Part shown: piece by piece, positions 9,864 to 19,495 of the stretch
How positions within the stretch are numbered: the first letter of the stretch is position 1
Layout of the letters: each line of letters begins with the position of its first letter
The notes under the pieces: generated by a model
Databases searched by the model: none
What the model saw: only the letters and a program-made list of their open reading frames with translations
Told to the model about the DNA's origin: nothing
Program-made: the position numbers and the translations under genes
Origin: Spirobacillus cienkowskii
GTDB lineage: Bacteria; Bdellovibrionota_B; Oligoflexia; Silvanigrellales; Silvanigrellaceae
NCBI GenBank assembly: GCA_003339605.1
Contig: QOVW01000002.1
Coordinates: forward strand, 1 to 62,642
Reading direction: 5' to 3'
Length of the DNA: 62,642 nucleotides

Positions 9864-11621
9864 GTCATCTTTTCTGCGCATGAATGCTGGTGTTTCAAAA
9901 TCAGAATCGTCAATTTCTATGTCAGAAAGTTCTTTAGCAAGTTTTAAAGCTGTTTCTGCTGCATCATCATTGATTTGATCGTCATGTTGCTTAGTTGCAG
10001 TTGCTCCCATCACTTTTGCTTCAGCATTTTTTTGAGAATTGACTGATTGTTGCTGCTGATTTGCCATATCAAAAGTCCATTTTGTTAACTCTTCAAAATC
10101 CGATCCTTCTGGTTTTGATATTGTTTGATGATGAATTGAAGTTGTTACAGTTGCTGTCCGATGATTTAATGAATTATTATCATTTGGTCTTTGAAGTGAA
10201 TTAATGTTTTTATTATCTAAATGCGAGCTGTTTCGATTAAAGGGTTGTTGAACTGCGTGAGAAGGAGAATTTTGCAGATTTAAATTCTCTTGACCCTGTA
10301 AAGTTGGCCTTTGAGAATTATGAGTATGATTTGTACCTTGTGCTCCAAAGTTAGGTTGCATTTCTCGTCCAAACTGTGATCTAGAAAACTGATTATTTAA
10401 GTTAGTATGTTGTGTAAATTGATTATGCTGCTGTTGTGCTGCTGCATGTTGCGCCTGAGCATTGTTTCTGACTTCGTAAGGGTTAACAGCCGGAATACTT
10501 GGTGAAAAGTTGTTTTGTGGACGTTGCGTATTCATTGAAGCAAAGCTTTGATTAGGCAATTGTTGTTGTTGTTGGTTATTTAAATTTTGGTTTAAAAATT
10601 GGGGTTGCTGCGCAATGCTTGCAAATCCTTGCGCTGTTTCAGGAAAAGAAACTCTTGCTTGATCAAATCCTGTTGCAATCACTGTGACCCTAATTGTATC
10701 ACCCATTGATTCATCAATTACAGCACCAAAAATGATATTTGCCTCTTCATGAGCTGCTTCTTGAATAAGTGTTGAAGCTTCGCTAATTTCATGCAAAGTC
10801 ATTGAGCTCGTTCCTGTAATATTAATTAAAATACCAGTTGCGCCTTCAATATCAATGTCTTCTAAAAGTGGTGAGTTAATTGCCGAACGCGCAGCTTCTG
10901 CAGCCCTATTAGGTCCAGTCGCTGTGCCAATACCCATGAGCGCCATACCCATTTCAGACATAATTGTTTTAACATCTGCAAAGTCAACGTTAACTCGACC
11001 TGGAATATTGATAATATCAGAAATGCCTTTTACCGCATTGAGTAACACTTCATCAGCGAGTTTAAACCCTTCAAGCATTGACATATCTGGAGGGGCAATA
11101 CTTAATAGTCTTTGATTAGGAATTGTTATCAGGGTATCAACCGACTGACGTAATGATTGAATACCATGCTCAGACTGTTGTTTTCTGCGTTTGCCTTCAA
11201 AAGTAAAAGGCTTTGTCACAACACCTACGGTGAGTGCTCCCAGCTCTCTTGCAACTTGAGCAATAATTGGAGCGGCTCCAGTACCGGTACCGCCTCCCAT
11301 TCCTCCAGTGACAAAAACCATGTCTGCGCCACTAAGAACTTCTTGGAGAATTGCTTTGTCCTCAAGGGCGGCATTTCTTCCCATTTCAGGGTTTGCGCCT
11401 GCACCTAGTCCTTTAGTAAGCTCTCTTCCAAGTTGGATTTTAATTGGGGCTAAGTTAGATTGAAGTGCTTGAACATCTGTATTCGCAGCAATAAATTCAA
11501 CTCCAGTTAAACCAGACTCAATCATTGTATTAAGAGCGTTTCCCCCACCGCCGCCCACACCAATCACTTTAATGATTGCATTAGATGAGTATTTATTATT
11601 TTTTTCCGCTCTATCACTCAT
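9846..11621 (-). CDS. ftsZ: Cell division GTPase FtsZ with long Gln/Asn-rich linker
   Basis: FtsZ forms the Z ring. The GTPase core (about 15-320) carries GVGGGGGNA and the tubulin signature GGGTGTG at 109-115. A linker of about 250 residues (roughly 325-575) follows; it is full of Gln, Asn and His and is far longer than in most species. The end has ETPAFMRRKDD, the conserved tail that binds FtsA/ZipA-type partners. An in-frame ATG at 11636 exists, but GGAGG lies eight bases before the ATG at 11621, so I chose 11621 (591 residues). It is the last gene of the dcw cluster. Confidence 0.97.
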   Translation of the reverse strand: MSDRAEKNNKYSSNAIIKVIGVGGGGGNALNTMIESGLTGVEFIAANTDVQALQSNLAPIKIQLGRELTKGLGAGANPEMGRNAALEDKAILQEVLSGADMVFVTGGMGGGTGTGAAPIIAQVARELGALTVGVVTKPFTFEGKRRKQQSEHGIQSLRQSVDTLITIPNQRLLSIAPPDMSMLEGFKLADEVLLNAVKGISDIINIPGRVNVDFADVKTIMSEMGMALMGIGTATGPNRAAEAARSAINSPLLEDIDIEGATGILINITGTSSMTLHEISEASTLIQEAAHEEANIIFGAVIDESMGDTIRVTVIATGFDQARVSFPETAQGFASIAQQPQFLNQNLNNQQQQQLPNQSFASMNTQRPQNNFSPSIPAVNPYEVRNNAQAQHAAAQQQHNQFTQHTNLNNQFSRSQFGREMQPNFGAQGTNHTHNSQRPTLQGQENLNLQNSPSHAVQQPFNRNSSHLDNKNINSLQRPNDNNSLNHRTATVTTSIHHQTISKPEGSDFEELTKWTFDMANQQQQSVNSQKNAEAKVMGATATKQHDDQINDDAAETALKLAKELSDIEIDDSDFETPAFMRRKDDSQRNI

Positions 11622-11662
11622 TTTTAATTCCTCCATATTATTTAATATATTAATATTATTGA

Positions 11663-12970
11663 TTATCTAGAAGCAAATGGCTCTTTTAATTTTAGCCATA
11701 TTTTTGTTGCAAAAGATCCAATTCTTCTAGTGTCTTCATAATGATTTACTGCTTGTTCTCTATGAATTGATGAGAATAAATTTGAAAGGGTTCCTACAGT
11801 AGAAGCCCAAATTGGAGATTTTAACCCCTCAGTAACTCCCGTTATGCTAGTAGGCATCCCCACGCGAGTATGTAATGAAAATATTTCTTCTGTTGCTAAA
11901 GCCATTCCGCTCAATAAAGCGCCTCCACCCGATAAAATAATTCCTTTTGACGCTTTTGTAATAAGTCGAGACCTTTTTAAATCCATATAAACAGTATTTA
12001 AAATTTCTTTAACTCGGGGTTCTATAATTATGTTAATTTCTTTTCTAGTTACCATTCTAGTTGAATTGCCATCAGTAGTAGATATTTCAATTTTTTCATT
12101 TGCATCTTTTGTAGAAAACTCTATCGCAATACCAAATTCTTTTTTTACTTTTTCTGCCTCTGCTTGAGTGGTTCTCAAGCCTATTGCAAGATCTTTTGTA
12201 ATATGATGTGAACCAATTGGATATTCTTTAGAATAAAACGGTGTGTTGTTAATATAAACAGATGCGTGAGTGAGGTGAGCTCCAATTGAAATTGAAATAC
12301 AGCCAAACTCTTTTTCGTCAGTAGTTAGTACACCTTCTGCAGCAGCCAAGGGTTCAAATGCAAAACCTTGAACTCTAACACCTGCATTATTGCAAGCTTT
12401 GATAATGTTGTGAAGTTCTGTTTGGGGATAAAAGATCCTGTGATGCATGATTGATAAAGAAGATCCTCGCATTCCAATAGGATTTTGAATATCATGCTTG
12501 TTATCAACTGAATAAGAACTTGGAATCATATGAATAAAATCAAAGCCAAGCGGCGGTTTTTGACTTTTTATAGCAGCAGTTACTTTTTCTAAATCTGACA
12601 ATCTAATTTCTTCTCCTTTAATTTGAGAAGTTTCAATATGATTATCAAATTGAGCTGCTGTACCTGCAATACATACTCTAAAAGAATCTATTTCTATACC
12701 AGATTGACGCTCTACTTCATCGATAGCTTCTAAAATTGAAGTTGTAACAGCATCAATACTTGAAATACTTCCTTTTTTTATAGCTCCATTGTTTGCGATT
12801 CTTGCTGCACCTAGAATTTGAATCCGCAATGGTTCTTTGTCTGAATGGGATTGTTTGTCTTCTTTTGCTGAATTAAAAGTTTTGTATTCATAACTCGCTG
12901 CAATAAGACTGGTATGAGTTGAGCCCAGTGTAAGAGAAATACAAATATTTTTATTTTGAGATGTTTTCAT
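11663..12970 (-). CDS. ftsA: Cell division protein FtsA
   Basis: FtsA is the actin-like membrane tether of FtsZ. The 435-residue protein has the actin-family phosphate and adenosine motifs (SGGGALLSGM near 350) and the SHS2-type insert of FtsA. Its end, FATKIWLKLKEPFASR, is amphipathic like the family's membrane-targeting helix. The start has no strong Shine-Dalgarno sequence. It lies 41 bases upstream of ftsZ, the usual order. Confidence 0.94.
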   Translation of the reverse strand: MKTSQNKNICISLTLGSTHTSLIAASYEYKTFNSAKEDKQSHSDKEPLRIQILGAARIANNGAIKKGSISSIDAVTTSILEAIDEVERQSGIEIDSFRVCIAGTAAQFDNHIETSQIKGEEIRLSDLEKVTAAIKSQKPPLGFDFIHMIPSSYSVDNKHDIQNPIGMRGSSLSIMHHRIFYPQTELHNIIKACNNAGVRVQGFAFEPLAAAEGVLTTDEKEFGCISISIGAHLTHASVYINNTPFYSKEYPIGSHHITKDLAIGLRTTQAEAEKVKKEFGIAIEFSTKDANEKIEISTTDGNSTRMVTRKEINIIIEPRVKEILNTVYMDLKRSRLITKASKGIILSGGGALLSGMALATEEIFSLHTRVGMPTSITGVTEGLKSPIWASTVGTLSNLFSSIHREQAVNHYEDTRRIGSFATKIWLKLKEPFASR

Positions 12971-13074
12971 GTCAATTTAACTTTGCATGCAAAATGTTTA
13001 AAAAGCATTTTGTAAACGCACTCCCTTTAAACTTACACAAACAAAAAATAAAAGTCATTAGTAAGATTTAAAAA

Positions 13075-14181
13075 TTAGTATTTAGATGATTTTGCAGGTT
13101 GGGAAGGAATTTTAAAACTAGCCTTATCATTGAAATCAAGATCGACTTTTGTTGGATAAATATTTTTAATAGTCAAATCTGTGAGAACTAATTTAAGATG
13201 TTCAATTTTTTCTTTAATATGATTATCGCCAACATTAATAATTAAGAGATCACTTTCTATTTTTTCATTTGTTGTAGTGATTTGCTCTTCTATTTTTTCT
13301 TGAATCGTATCTTTTTTCTTATTAATAATAAGAATATTATTACGATTTATTTTTAAAATAAAACCATTATTTGAATCCCAGTATATTTTATTTAATGAAT
13401 AACCAGTCCCAAGATTTAAAATTTCAGAATTAATTAACTTGGTTTGTGTTATCAACCAAGGAAAATTTACGGCTGGAAGTGGTTCGGGTTTGTGGTTTGA
13501 TGATTCAATTTTGCTATTTTTTTTATTTTTTCTAATTATATTTTTTGATTTCCATTGAATTTTAAGTTCTGATGCTTCTAATCTAATAAGGGTTGAGTAA
13601 GCATTTTGTGCGGGGTTTTTAGCTATTATTTTTAAATTGTTACTAACTACAAATCGATCGCCATTTTTAGTTTCAAGCAAAACTATTGGAATATGCATAA
13701 TAGCATTTATTTGAAGTTTAGCATCAAGCCCTAGTCTGATCCAATATTGGTCAATAATATCTTTTGAAGCAAGAATTGAGTGTATGTTTTTTAAAAAAAT
13801 AGTTCTAGTTTCCGAATTTTTTTTGCTTTTTTCTAGTTCCTTTATAACTTCTCTTAATATTTCTTCAGTAATAATTTTGTTATCAGTTTCAATTGAAATA
13901 TGACTAGGTAATATTTTTTCGCTAAAATTATTAACAAGAAAAACACTTGTTTTAGTGATAATTAAACAAATTATTATAATTGAAATTAGATATGTTGTCT
14001 TTGAGTTTGTTTTGGTTAAGAAATAAATATTAAGAAATATTTTTTTAAAAATAATAAAAATATTTCTTAATTTAGAATTATTTATTTTGTTAATATTTAT
14101 ACTTTTTCGTGAACGTAAATCAAGATTTTGAGTTGATAATAGATTGGCTTTTCTAAGTCTTTTATTTACATTCAAGTTCAA
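13075..14181 (-). CDS. ftsQ: Cell division protein FtsQ/DivIB
   Basis: FtsQ is a single-pass protein that links the early and late divisome. It has about 75 cytoplasmic residues rich in Lys and Asn, one membrane segment (LISIIIICLIITKTSVFLV) and a periplasmic part. The segment DQYWIRLGLDAKLQINAIMH, followed by a strand ending in RFVVSNN, matches the FtsQ beta-domain core. At 368 residues it is longer than the usual 270-290. No ATG is available: TTG at 14181 or 14175, behind a GGAG inside the end of murC, must be used. It overlaps murC by 20 bases. Confidence 0.82.
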   Translation of the reverse strand: MNLNVNKRLRKANLLSTQNLDLRSRKSININKINNSKLRNIFIIFKKIFLNIYFLTKTNSKTTYLISIIIICLIITKTSVFLVNNFSEKILPSHISIETDNKIITEEILREVIKELEKSKKNSETRTIFLKNIHSILASKDIIDQYWIRLGLDAKLQINAIMHIPIVLLETKNGDRFVVSNNLKIIAKNPAQNAYSTLIRLEASELKIQWKSKNIIRKNKKNSKIESSNHKPEPLPAVNFPWLITQTKLINSEILNLGTGYSLNKIYWDSNNGFILKINRNNILIINKKKDTIQEKIEEQITTTNEKIESDLLIINVGDNHIKEKIEHLKLVLTDLTIKNIYPTKVDLDFNDKASFKIPSQPAKSSKY

Positions 14182-15571
14182 GTTTCTCCAAAAGCATAGT
14201 TCCGGCTAGTTTAACATCTCCAGCTCCCAATGTTAAAACTACAAACTCATGTTTATACGGATTATTTTTAATAATTTGTAAAGCTATTGAAGCTGATTCA
14301 TTTAAACTTTGTGCAATAAAAGTAGAATTAGAATAATTATTAAAACTATTTACTTTAATCTGATGCGCCAAAATATCTAAATTTATTCCTTGAATTTCTT
14401 GTTCTCCAGCAGAATAAATTGGAGTTATAATTACGTGATCGGCATCTAAAAAAGCTTTTGAAAATTCGGACATCTGATTTTTAACTCTAGAATATCGATG
14501 TGGTTGAAAAATAACTATAATTTGTTTTTTAGGAAAGCTTTCTTTGGTTCCTTTTAAAACAGTTTCTATTTTTTTGGGATTGTGGGCATAATCATCAACA
14601 ACAATATTGTTCTTTATTTCTCCTAAGATACTAAATCGATGTTGTACTCCTTGAAATTTAGAAATTGCCTTACTAATTTTATTAGAATCAAGTTCAAGAA
14701 CAGAAGAAACTGCAAAAGTTGCTAAGGAATTTGTAAGATTATAGAGTCCAGGCATTTTTAATTTTACTTTAGATGCTGGTTTTCCATAGATAACAGGAGT
14801 ATAACTTGTGTAAAATCCATCTGTAATTTTGTCTATTGCTGTAATATCTGCATCTTGTCTTAATCCGTAGGTTACAACTTTGCGTCTGATTTTTGGAAGA
14901 ATTAATTGAATAATTGGATCATCAATACAAGCACAAATTGCTCCATAAAATGGTACTTTATCAATAAATTTTTCGAATGCTTGTATAATTGCTTCAAGGT
15001 TTTCATAGTGATCCAAATGATCTCTATCTATGTTTGTAATAACAGCAATAGTCGGTGTTAATCGTAGAAAACTGCCATCACTCTCATCAGCTTCGGCAAC
15101 AAAAAGTTCGCCTTTGCCCAATTTAGCATTACTTCCAAATGCGTTAATTTTGCCGCCTATAATAACAGTGGGATCTAAATTAAGTTCATAAAGAGCTGAA
15201 GCAAGTATGCTTGTTGTTGTTGTTTTACCGTGGGTTCCCGCAACGACAATTCCGTATTTCATTCTCATTAATTCACTTAACATTTCTGTTCTGTGAATTA
15301 TTGGTACTTTTAAGTTATGAGCTTCAATGATTTCGGGATTATGTTTATTAATTGCACTACTTATCACAACAACCTGAGCTTCTTTTATGTTTTCAGGTTG
15401 ATGTCCGATAAAAATTGTTGCTCCAATATCTTTAAGATGCTCTGTTGTTGGAGTGCTTTTTATGTCGCTTCCTGTAATAATAAATCCAGAGTTAATTAAA
15501 ACTTCTGCAATTCCGGACATTCCGCTACCACCAATGCCTACAAAGTGAATTTTTTTTATCGTATTTAACAT
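14162..15571 (-). CDS. murC: UDP-N-acetylmuramate--L-alanine ligase
   Basis: MurC adds L-alanine to UDP-MurNAc, the first amino acid of the peptidoglycan stem. The 469-residue protein starts with the Rossmann motif FVGIGGSGMSGIAE, carries the Mur-ligase ATP loop GTHGKTTTTS near 115, and has YAHNPKKI in the C-terminal domain. It sits directly downstream of ftsW, where murG is found in many other bacteria, and overlaps ftsQ. It is also the point where UDP-MurNAc made by the nearby AmgK/MurU pair would enter the pathway. Confidence 0.97.
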   Translation of the reverse strand: MLNTIKKIHFVGIGGSGMSGIAEVLINSGFIITGSDIKSTPTTEHLKDIGATIFIGHQPENIKEAQVVVISSAINKHNPEIIEAHNLKVPIIHRTEMLSELMRMKYGIVVAGTHGKTTTTSILASALYELNLDPTVIIGGKINAFGSNAKLGKGELFVAEADESDGSFLRLTPTIAVITNIDRDHLDHYENLEAIIQAFEKFIDKVPFYGAICACIDDPIIQLILPKIRRKVVTYGLRQDADITAIDKITDGFYTSYTPVIYGKPASKVKLKMPGLYNLTNSLATFAVSSVLELDSNKISKAISKFQGVQHRFSILGEIKNNIVVDDYAHNPKKIETVLKGTKESFPKKQIIVIFQPHRYSRVKNQMSEFSKAFLDADHVIITPIYSAGEQEIQGINLDILAHQIKVNSFNNYSNSTFIAQSLNESASIALQIIKNNPYKHEFVVLTLGAGDVKLAGTMLLEKLELECK

Positions 15572-15597
15572 AAAAATTAGAACCTTAATTAGAAATA

Positions 15598-16782
15598 TTA
15601 TTGGCTATATATTCTTCTGGAAATTTGAGACATAAGACCAATTATAAAATAATTAGCAACCAAAGCGGTACCTCCGCTAGAAATAAAAGGAAGTGGAAGT
15701 CCTTTATTTGGAAGTGCTCCTGCAACAACTCCCATATTAATTATAGTCGTGGTGACAAGAATTGCGAATGCACCTGTAGCTAATAATCTGTCTCTGTGCG
15801 TTTTTCCATATAGAACCAGCCTTAGAATAGCATAGTAAAGAACAGAATATAAAATAGCCAGCACAAGAATTCCAATAAATCCCATTTCTTCTGTAATAAC
15901 TGCTAAAATAAAATCTGTATGTGCTTCTGGTAAGAAAAAAAGCTTTTGTTGACTCTCTCCAATCCCTCTGCCAAAAAGTCCACCGTTTGCAACAGCGACA
16001 AAGCTTTGAATTACCTGAAAACCAGAACCTAACGGATCTTTAAATGGATCAAGAAAAGTAATGATTCTTGAAATTCTATAAGGTTCAGCCAATACAGCGG
16101 CTGTCATTCCAAAAACTAAAAGACCAAAAATTCCCACAAAATATCTTTTTGCAAGTCCATTCATAAATAACATGGCAACTATTCCTGAGGTTACAACAAC
16201 TGTTGAACCAAAATCTTTTTGCGAAATTATTGCAATGGGTGCAAGTAAAAGAAAAAAATAATTTAGTGTATAAGGTATTTTTTTTTCATTTTTATTAATT
16301 TTTATATCAGAAGATGATTGTTTAAAAGTTATAATCGAAGCTAAAAAAATAATTGTAAAAATCTTTAAAAATTCTGATGGTTGAATTGGTGGAAGTGGTT
16401 TTATTGATATCCATCTTGCAGCACCGCTAACAGTTTTTCCAATGTATGGGAGATGTGTAGAAAAAGTTAATACTATTAAAATAAAAAACAAAAATTTAAT
16501 ATATCTAAAATAAAATTCTAATGGAATTTTAGCTCCTGCAACTGCTGCTATAAATGCAGGTATAAGAAACAAGGTTTGTTTTTTTGCATAATAAAATTCT
16601 GTTCCGTAATGTTGTGCCGAATAAACAGATGAAGAACTATACACAAATAAAATACCAAAACCTGTTAGTGCAATGACTGGAATCCACAATACATTTCCAC
16701 CGTAAGTCATCCATGTACTTGGTTTTGAGTCTAATTGATTTTCACTTTGTTTTGTAATTGTGTCATTGTTATAATGATTCAC
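15598..16782 (-). CDS. ftsW: Peptidoglycan polymerase FtsW (SEDS family)
   Basis: FtsW is the septal SEDS glycosyltransferase, a polytopic inner-membrane protein that works with FtsI. The 394-residue sequence has about ten hydrophobic segments and the SEDS signatures PPIQPSEFLKI and NKGLPLPFISSGGT. It starts at GTG 16782, with an AGGA-type ribosome site inside the end of murD, which it overlaps by 14 bases. The start is therefore probably coupled to murD translation. RodA is the alternative, but the position between murD and murC supports FtsW. Confidence 0.93.
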   Translation of the reverse strand: MNHYNNDTITKQSENQLDSKPSTWMTYGGNVLWIPVIALTGFGILFVYSSSSVYSAQHYGTEFYYAKKQTLFLIPAFIAAVAGAKIPLEFYFRYIKFLFFILIVLTFSTHLPYIGKTVSGAARWISIKPLPPIQPSEFLKIFTIIFLASIITFKQSSSDIKINKNEKKIPYTLNYFFLLLAPIAIISQKDFGSTVVVTSGIVAMLFMNGLAKRYFVGIFGLLVFGMTAAVLAEPYRISRIITFLDPFKDPLGSGFQVIQSFVAVANGGLFGRGIGESQQKLFFLPEAHTDFILAVITEEMGFIGILVLAILYSVLYYAILRLVLYGKTHRDRLLATGAFAILVTTTIINMGVVAGALPNKGLPLPFISSGGTALVANYFIIGLMSQISRRIYSQ

Positions 16783-18367
16783 TTTTATTTTCCTTTAAAT
16801 GAGATATAGCCCATTCGCGAAAAACATTTCCTCTGTGCTCAAAATCTCGAAATTCATCGAAACTACTGCATGCAGGAGAAAGAAGTATAATTTCATTATT
16901 TTGTGCATCATTTAGAGCTAAATTTGCGGCTGAAATCATATTATTAGATGGCTTAGCTAAATAATTTTTATTCGATATCAATTCGTTAAAAATAATTTCT
17001 GAAGCGTCTCCAAATGGGTATACTTTAATTAAGTTTTTGTTAAAAAACTCTATAATTGGTTTATAGCTATCTCCCTTAGGTTTACCACCTAAAAGAAGCC
17101 TGATTGGTAGCTTAAAAGAGGTTAGGGCGACTAAAGTACTTTCTACGTTGGTTGCTTTTGAATCATTAATAATTAGTAAATTTTTTTCTTGTAATAATTC
17201 GTTAATAAAAATACAGTAACCTTTACCAATTTTTTCTAAACGATGCGGTAAATGTATATACTTTGAACTGCTTTCATTCCATTGAGATGTAATGAATTCA
17301 TCATGTATACCAAGATGTTGAGCAATTAAACTTGCCGTTAATATATTCATGACATTATGTTTACCTGGTATACAAATTTTATTGATTTCAATTTTTTTTA
17401 TTAAATTATCAGTTTTTAAACTTACTGTAACAGCTTCTTCTTTGTTGTAGGTAACATAAGCAAAATTAAGAAATTTAGAAACAGGAAGATCTTCAATTTC
17501 TAAACGTTCAATTTCTTTGTAAATTGGGTTAGGTAAATATCTATAGTTATTTAATTTGTTTTGAAAAAACTGATATTTTTGTTCAAAATTATCAGTTTTT
17601 TTATTTTTTTGCATTTGATGACAAAATTTTGTAACTATGATTTTGCATTTTGGTAAAATTAAGCCAATTTTAAGGGCTAATTTTAGAACATCATAATCTA
17701 AAATGACAAGGCCTTCAGGATCTGTTAATAAAACAATTCTCCATTTTGCTTTTAAGTATTCTTCTATTGTTTCATATCTGCCTAAATGGTCATTTTGAAT
17801 ATTTAAAATTGCAGAGCATTTAGGTTGAATAGAAAAAGTAAGCTCTAACTGATAGCTACTTAATTCTAAAACAAAGATGTTTTCTTTACTATTTTGTGAG
17901 ACAACATGAGAAAATGGAGTGCCTATATTGCCACATGCTATTGAATTGCGTTCGCTTAAATTTATAAGTTGATTTAAATAGTTGACTGTAGTGCTTTTTC
18001 CATTTGTTCCTGTAATTGCTAGTATTAAGTTATTTGGTTTTAAAAACCACGAAGCAACTTCTATTTCGCTAACTAAAACCAAGTTTTCTTTCATACATAG
18101 CATAGGTATTTGCGTGTTTAATGGAATACCAGGAGATAAAATCATCACGTCACATTCATTAGTTATTTTTTCTAATGAATGGCCTTTGTCTTCAAAAGGT
18201 ATTTTTAAATAATTTAATTCTTCAATTACTTCTTGAGATAGCTTTTTTTCTTCAGTAATAAAAACCTTAGCATCATAATTTTTTAATAGCTTTGCTACAG
18301 ATAGTCCGCTTTTAGCTGCTCCAGCAATAAAAAATTTTGTTTTTTCAATATTTTTGTGGAAACACAT
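16769..18367 (-). CDS. murD: UDP-N-acetylmuramoyl-alanine--D-glutamate ligase
   Basis: MurD adds D-glutamate to UDP-MurNAc-L-Ala. It has the N-terminal FFIAGAAKSGLSVAKLL fold, the ATP loop AITGTNGKSTT near 115, and GKHNVMN before the C-terminal domain. At 532 residues it is about 80 longer than usual. The extra length is a Lys/Asn/Gln-rich stretch between the central ATPase and the GKHN motif (about 240-320). Whether that insert is structured is unknown. It ends inside the ftsW start. Confidence 0.94.
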   Translation of the reverse strand: MCFHKNIEKTKFFIAGAAKSGLSVAKLLKNYDAKVFITEEKKLSQEVIEELNYLKIPFEDKGHSLEKITNECDVMILSPGIPLNTQIPMLCMKENLVLVSEIEVASWFLKPNNLILAITGTNGKSTTVNYLNQLINLSERNSIACGNIGTPFSHVVSQNSKENIFVLELSSYQLELTFSIQPKCSAILNIQNDHLGRYETIEEYLKAKWRIVLLTDPEGLVILDYDVLKLALKIGLILPKCKIIVTKFCHQMQKNKKTDNFEQKYQFFQNKLNNYRYLPNPIYKEIERLEIEDLPVSKFLNFAYVTYNKEEAVTVSLKTDNLIKKIEINKICIPGKHNVMNILTASLIAQHLGIHDEFITSQWNESSSKYIHLPHRLEKIGKGYCIFINELLQEKNLLIINDSKATNVESTLVALTSFKLPIRLLLGGKPKGDSYKPIIEFFNKNLIKVYPFGDASEIIFNELISNKNYLAKPSNNMISAANLALNDAQNNEIILLSPACSSFDEFRDFEHRGNVFREWAISHLKENKSESL

Positions 18368-18379
18368 TTAAATTACCTA

Positions 18380-19495
18380 TTATCTGAGCTTTAAGGTTAG
18401 AATACTAAGAAGTGCTAGAATAAAACTAATTATCCAAATTCTTACTGTAATCTTTTGCTCAGGCCAACCTTTCTTTTGATAGTGATGATGTACAGGAGCC
18501 ATTCTAAAAACTCGTTTACCTCTTGTTTTAAAAGATACAACTTGTATGATAACACTTAATGCTTCTGCTACAAAAATACCTCCCATTAATACTAAAAGTA
18601 TTTCATGTCCCGTAATTACTGCAACAGTTCCTAAAATACCTCCTAAAGAAAGGGCTCCAGAGTCTCCCATAAAAATTTGTGCTGGAAAGGTATTATACCA
18701 GAGAAATCCTATTGAAGCACCAATAACTCCAGATAAAAATACACTAATTTCACCAGTACCAGAAATTGAATGGTAATAAAGATACTTAGATACAACAGTA
18801 TTTCCAGTTACATAACTAAGAATTGTTAAGGTTAAAGCACAGGTTATTACTGGACCAATTGCTAATCCATCCAAACCATCAGTTAAGTTTACAGCGTTAC
18901 TTGAACCTACAATAACTAATATTGCAAATGGTGCATATAAATATCCTAAATTAATTACTACATTTTTTAAAAATGGAATGTTAACTGTTGTTGGACTTTG
19001 AGAAGAAGCATGAGTTATAATTAATTCGTTTGCAGACCATAAATGCCAAATGACAGCGAGAAAACCAAATAAGAGTAAACCTAACATTTTTTTCTTACTA
19101 GATAGCCCTGCAGTATTTTTTTTTGAAATTTTTAAGTAGTCATCTAAAAATCCTACAAAACCAAAGCCGATTGTTACAATAACTAATGTAACAAAATGTC
19201 GGTTTGTGACATCCATCCAAAGAATTGCGCTTAATAGCGTTGCAAAAATAATTACAACTCCTCCCATTGTAGGAGTGCCTTTTTTTAACATTTGTTCTTC
19301 TAGCCCTAATTCTCTGATAGGCTGACCTGCCTTTAGAGATCGCAATAAGCGAATGGCTCTGGGATAAAGTAGCATTGATACGACAATGCTTGTGATGAGA
19401 GCTAATATTGCCCTACTCGATAAGTATGAGAAGGCGTTAAGACCAGAAAATTTTGGATTGATCATTATGAGCTTAGATATTAGTAAATAGATCAT
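18380..19495 (-). CDS. mraY: Phospho-MurNAc-pentapeptide transferase
   Basis: MraY makes lipid I by moving phospho-MurNAc-pentapeptide onto undecaprenyl phosphate in the inner membrane. Its signatures are GTPTMGGV, FLDDYLK, NLTDGLDGLA with catalytic acidic residues, and MGDSGALSLGG. The ATG at 19495 overlaps the murE stop as ATGA, and a GGAGG inside murE is correctly placed. A second in-frame Met ten codons later is possible. murF, which normally lies between murE and mraY, is absent. Confidence 0.97.
   Translation of the reverse strand: MIYLLISKLIMINPKFSGLNAFSYLSSRAILALITSIVVSMLLYPRAIRLLRSLKAGQPIRELGLEEQMLKKGTPTMGGVVIIFATLLSAILWMDVTNRHFVTLVIVTIGFGFVGFLDDYLKISKKNTAGLSSKKKMLGLLLFGFLAVIWHLWSANELIITHASSQSPTTVNIPFLKNVVINLGYLYAPFAILVIVGSSNAVNLTDGLDGLAIGPVITCALTLTILSYVTGNTVVSKYLYYHSISGTGEISVFLSGVIGASIGFLWYNTFPAQIFMGDSGALSLGGILGTVAVITGHEILLVLMGGIFVAEALSVIIQVVSFKTRGKRVFRMAPVHHHYQKKGWPEQKITVRIWIISFILALLSILTLKLR

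Noticed and set aside
10855-11408. Plus-strand frames inside ftsZ
   Set aside because: They run antisense to the GTPase core and match nothing; the ftsZ reading is unambiguous.
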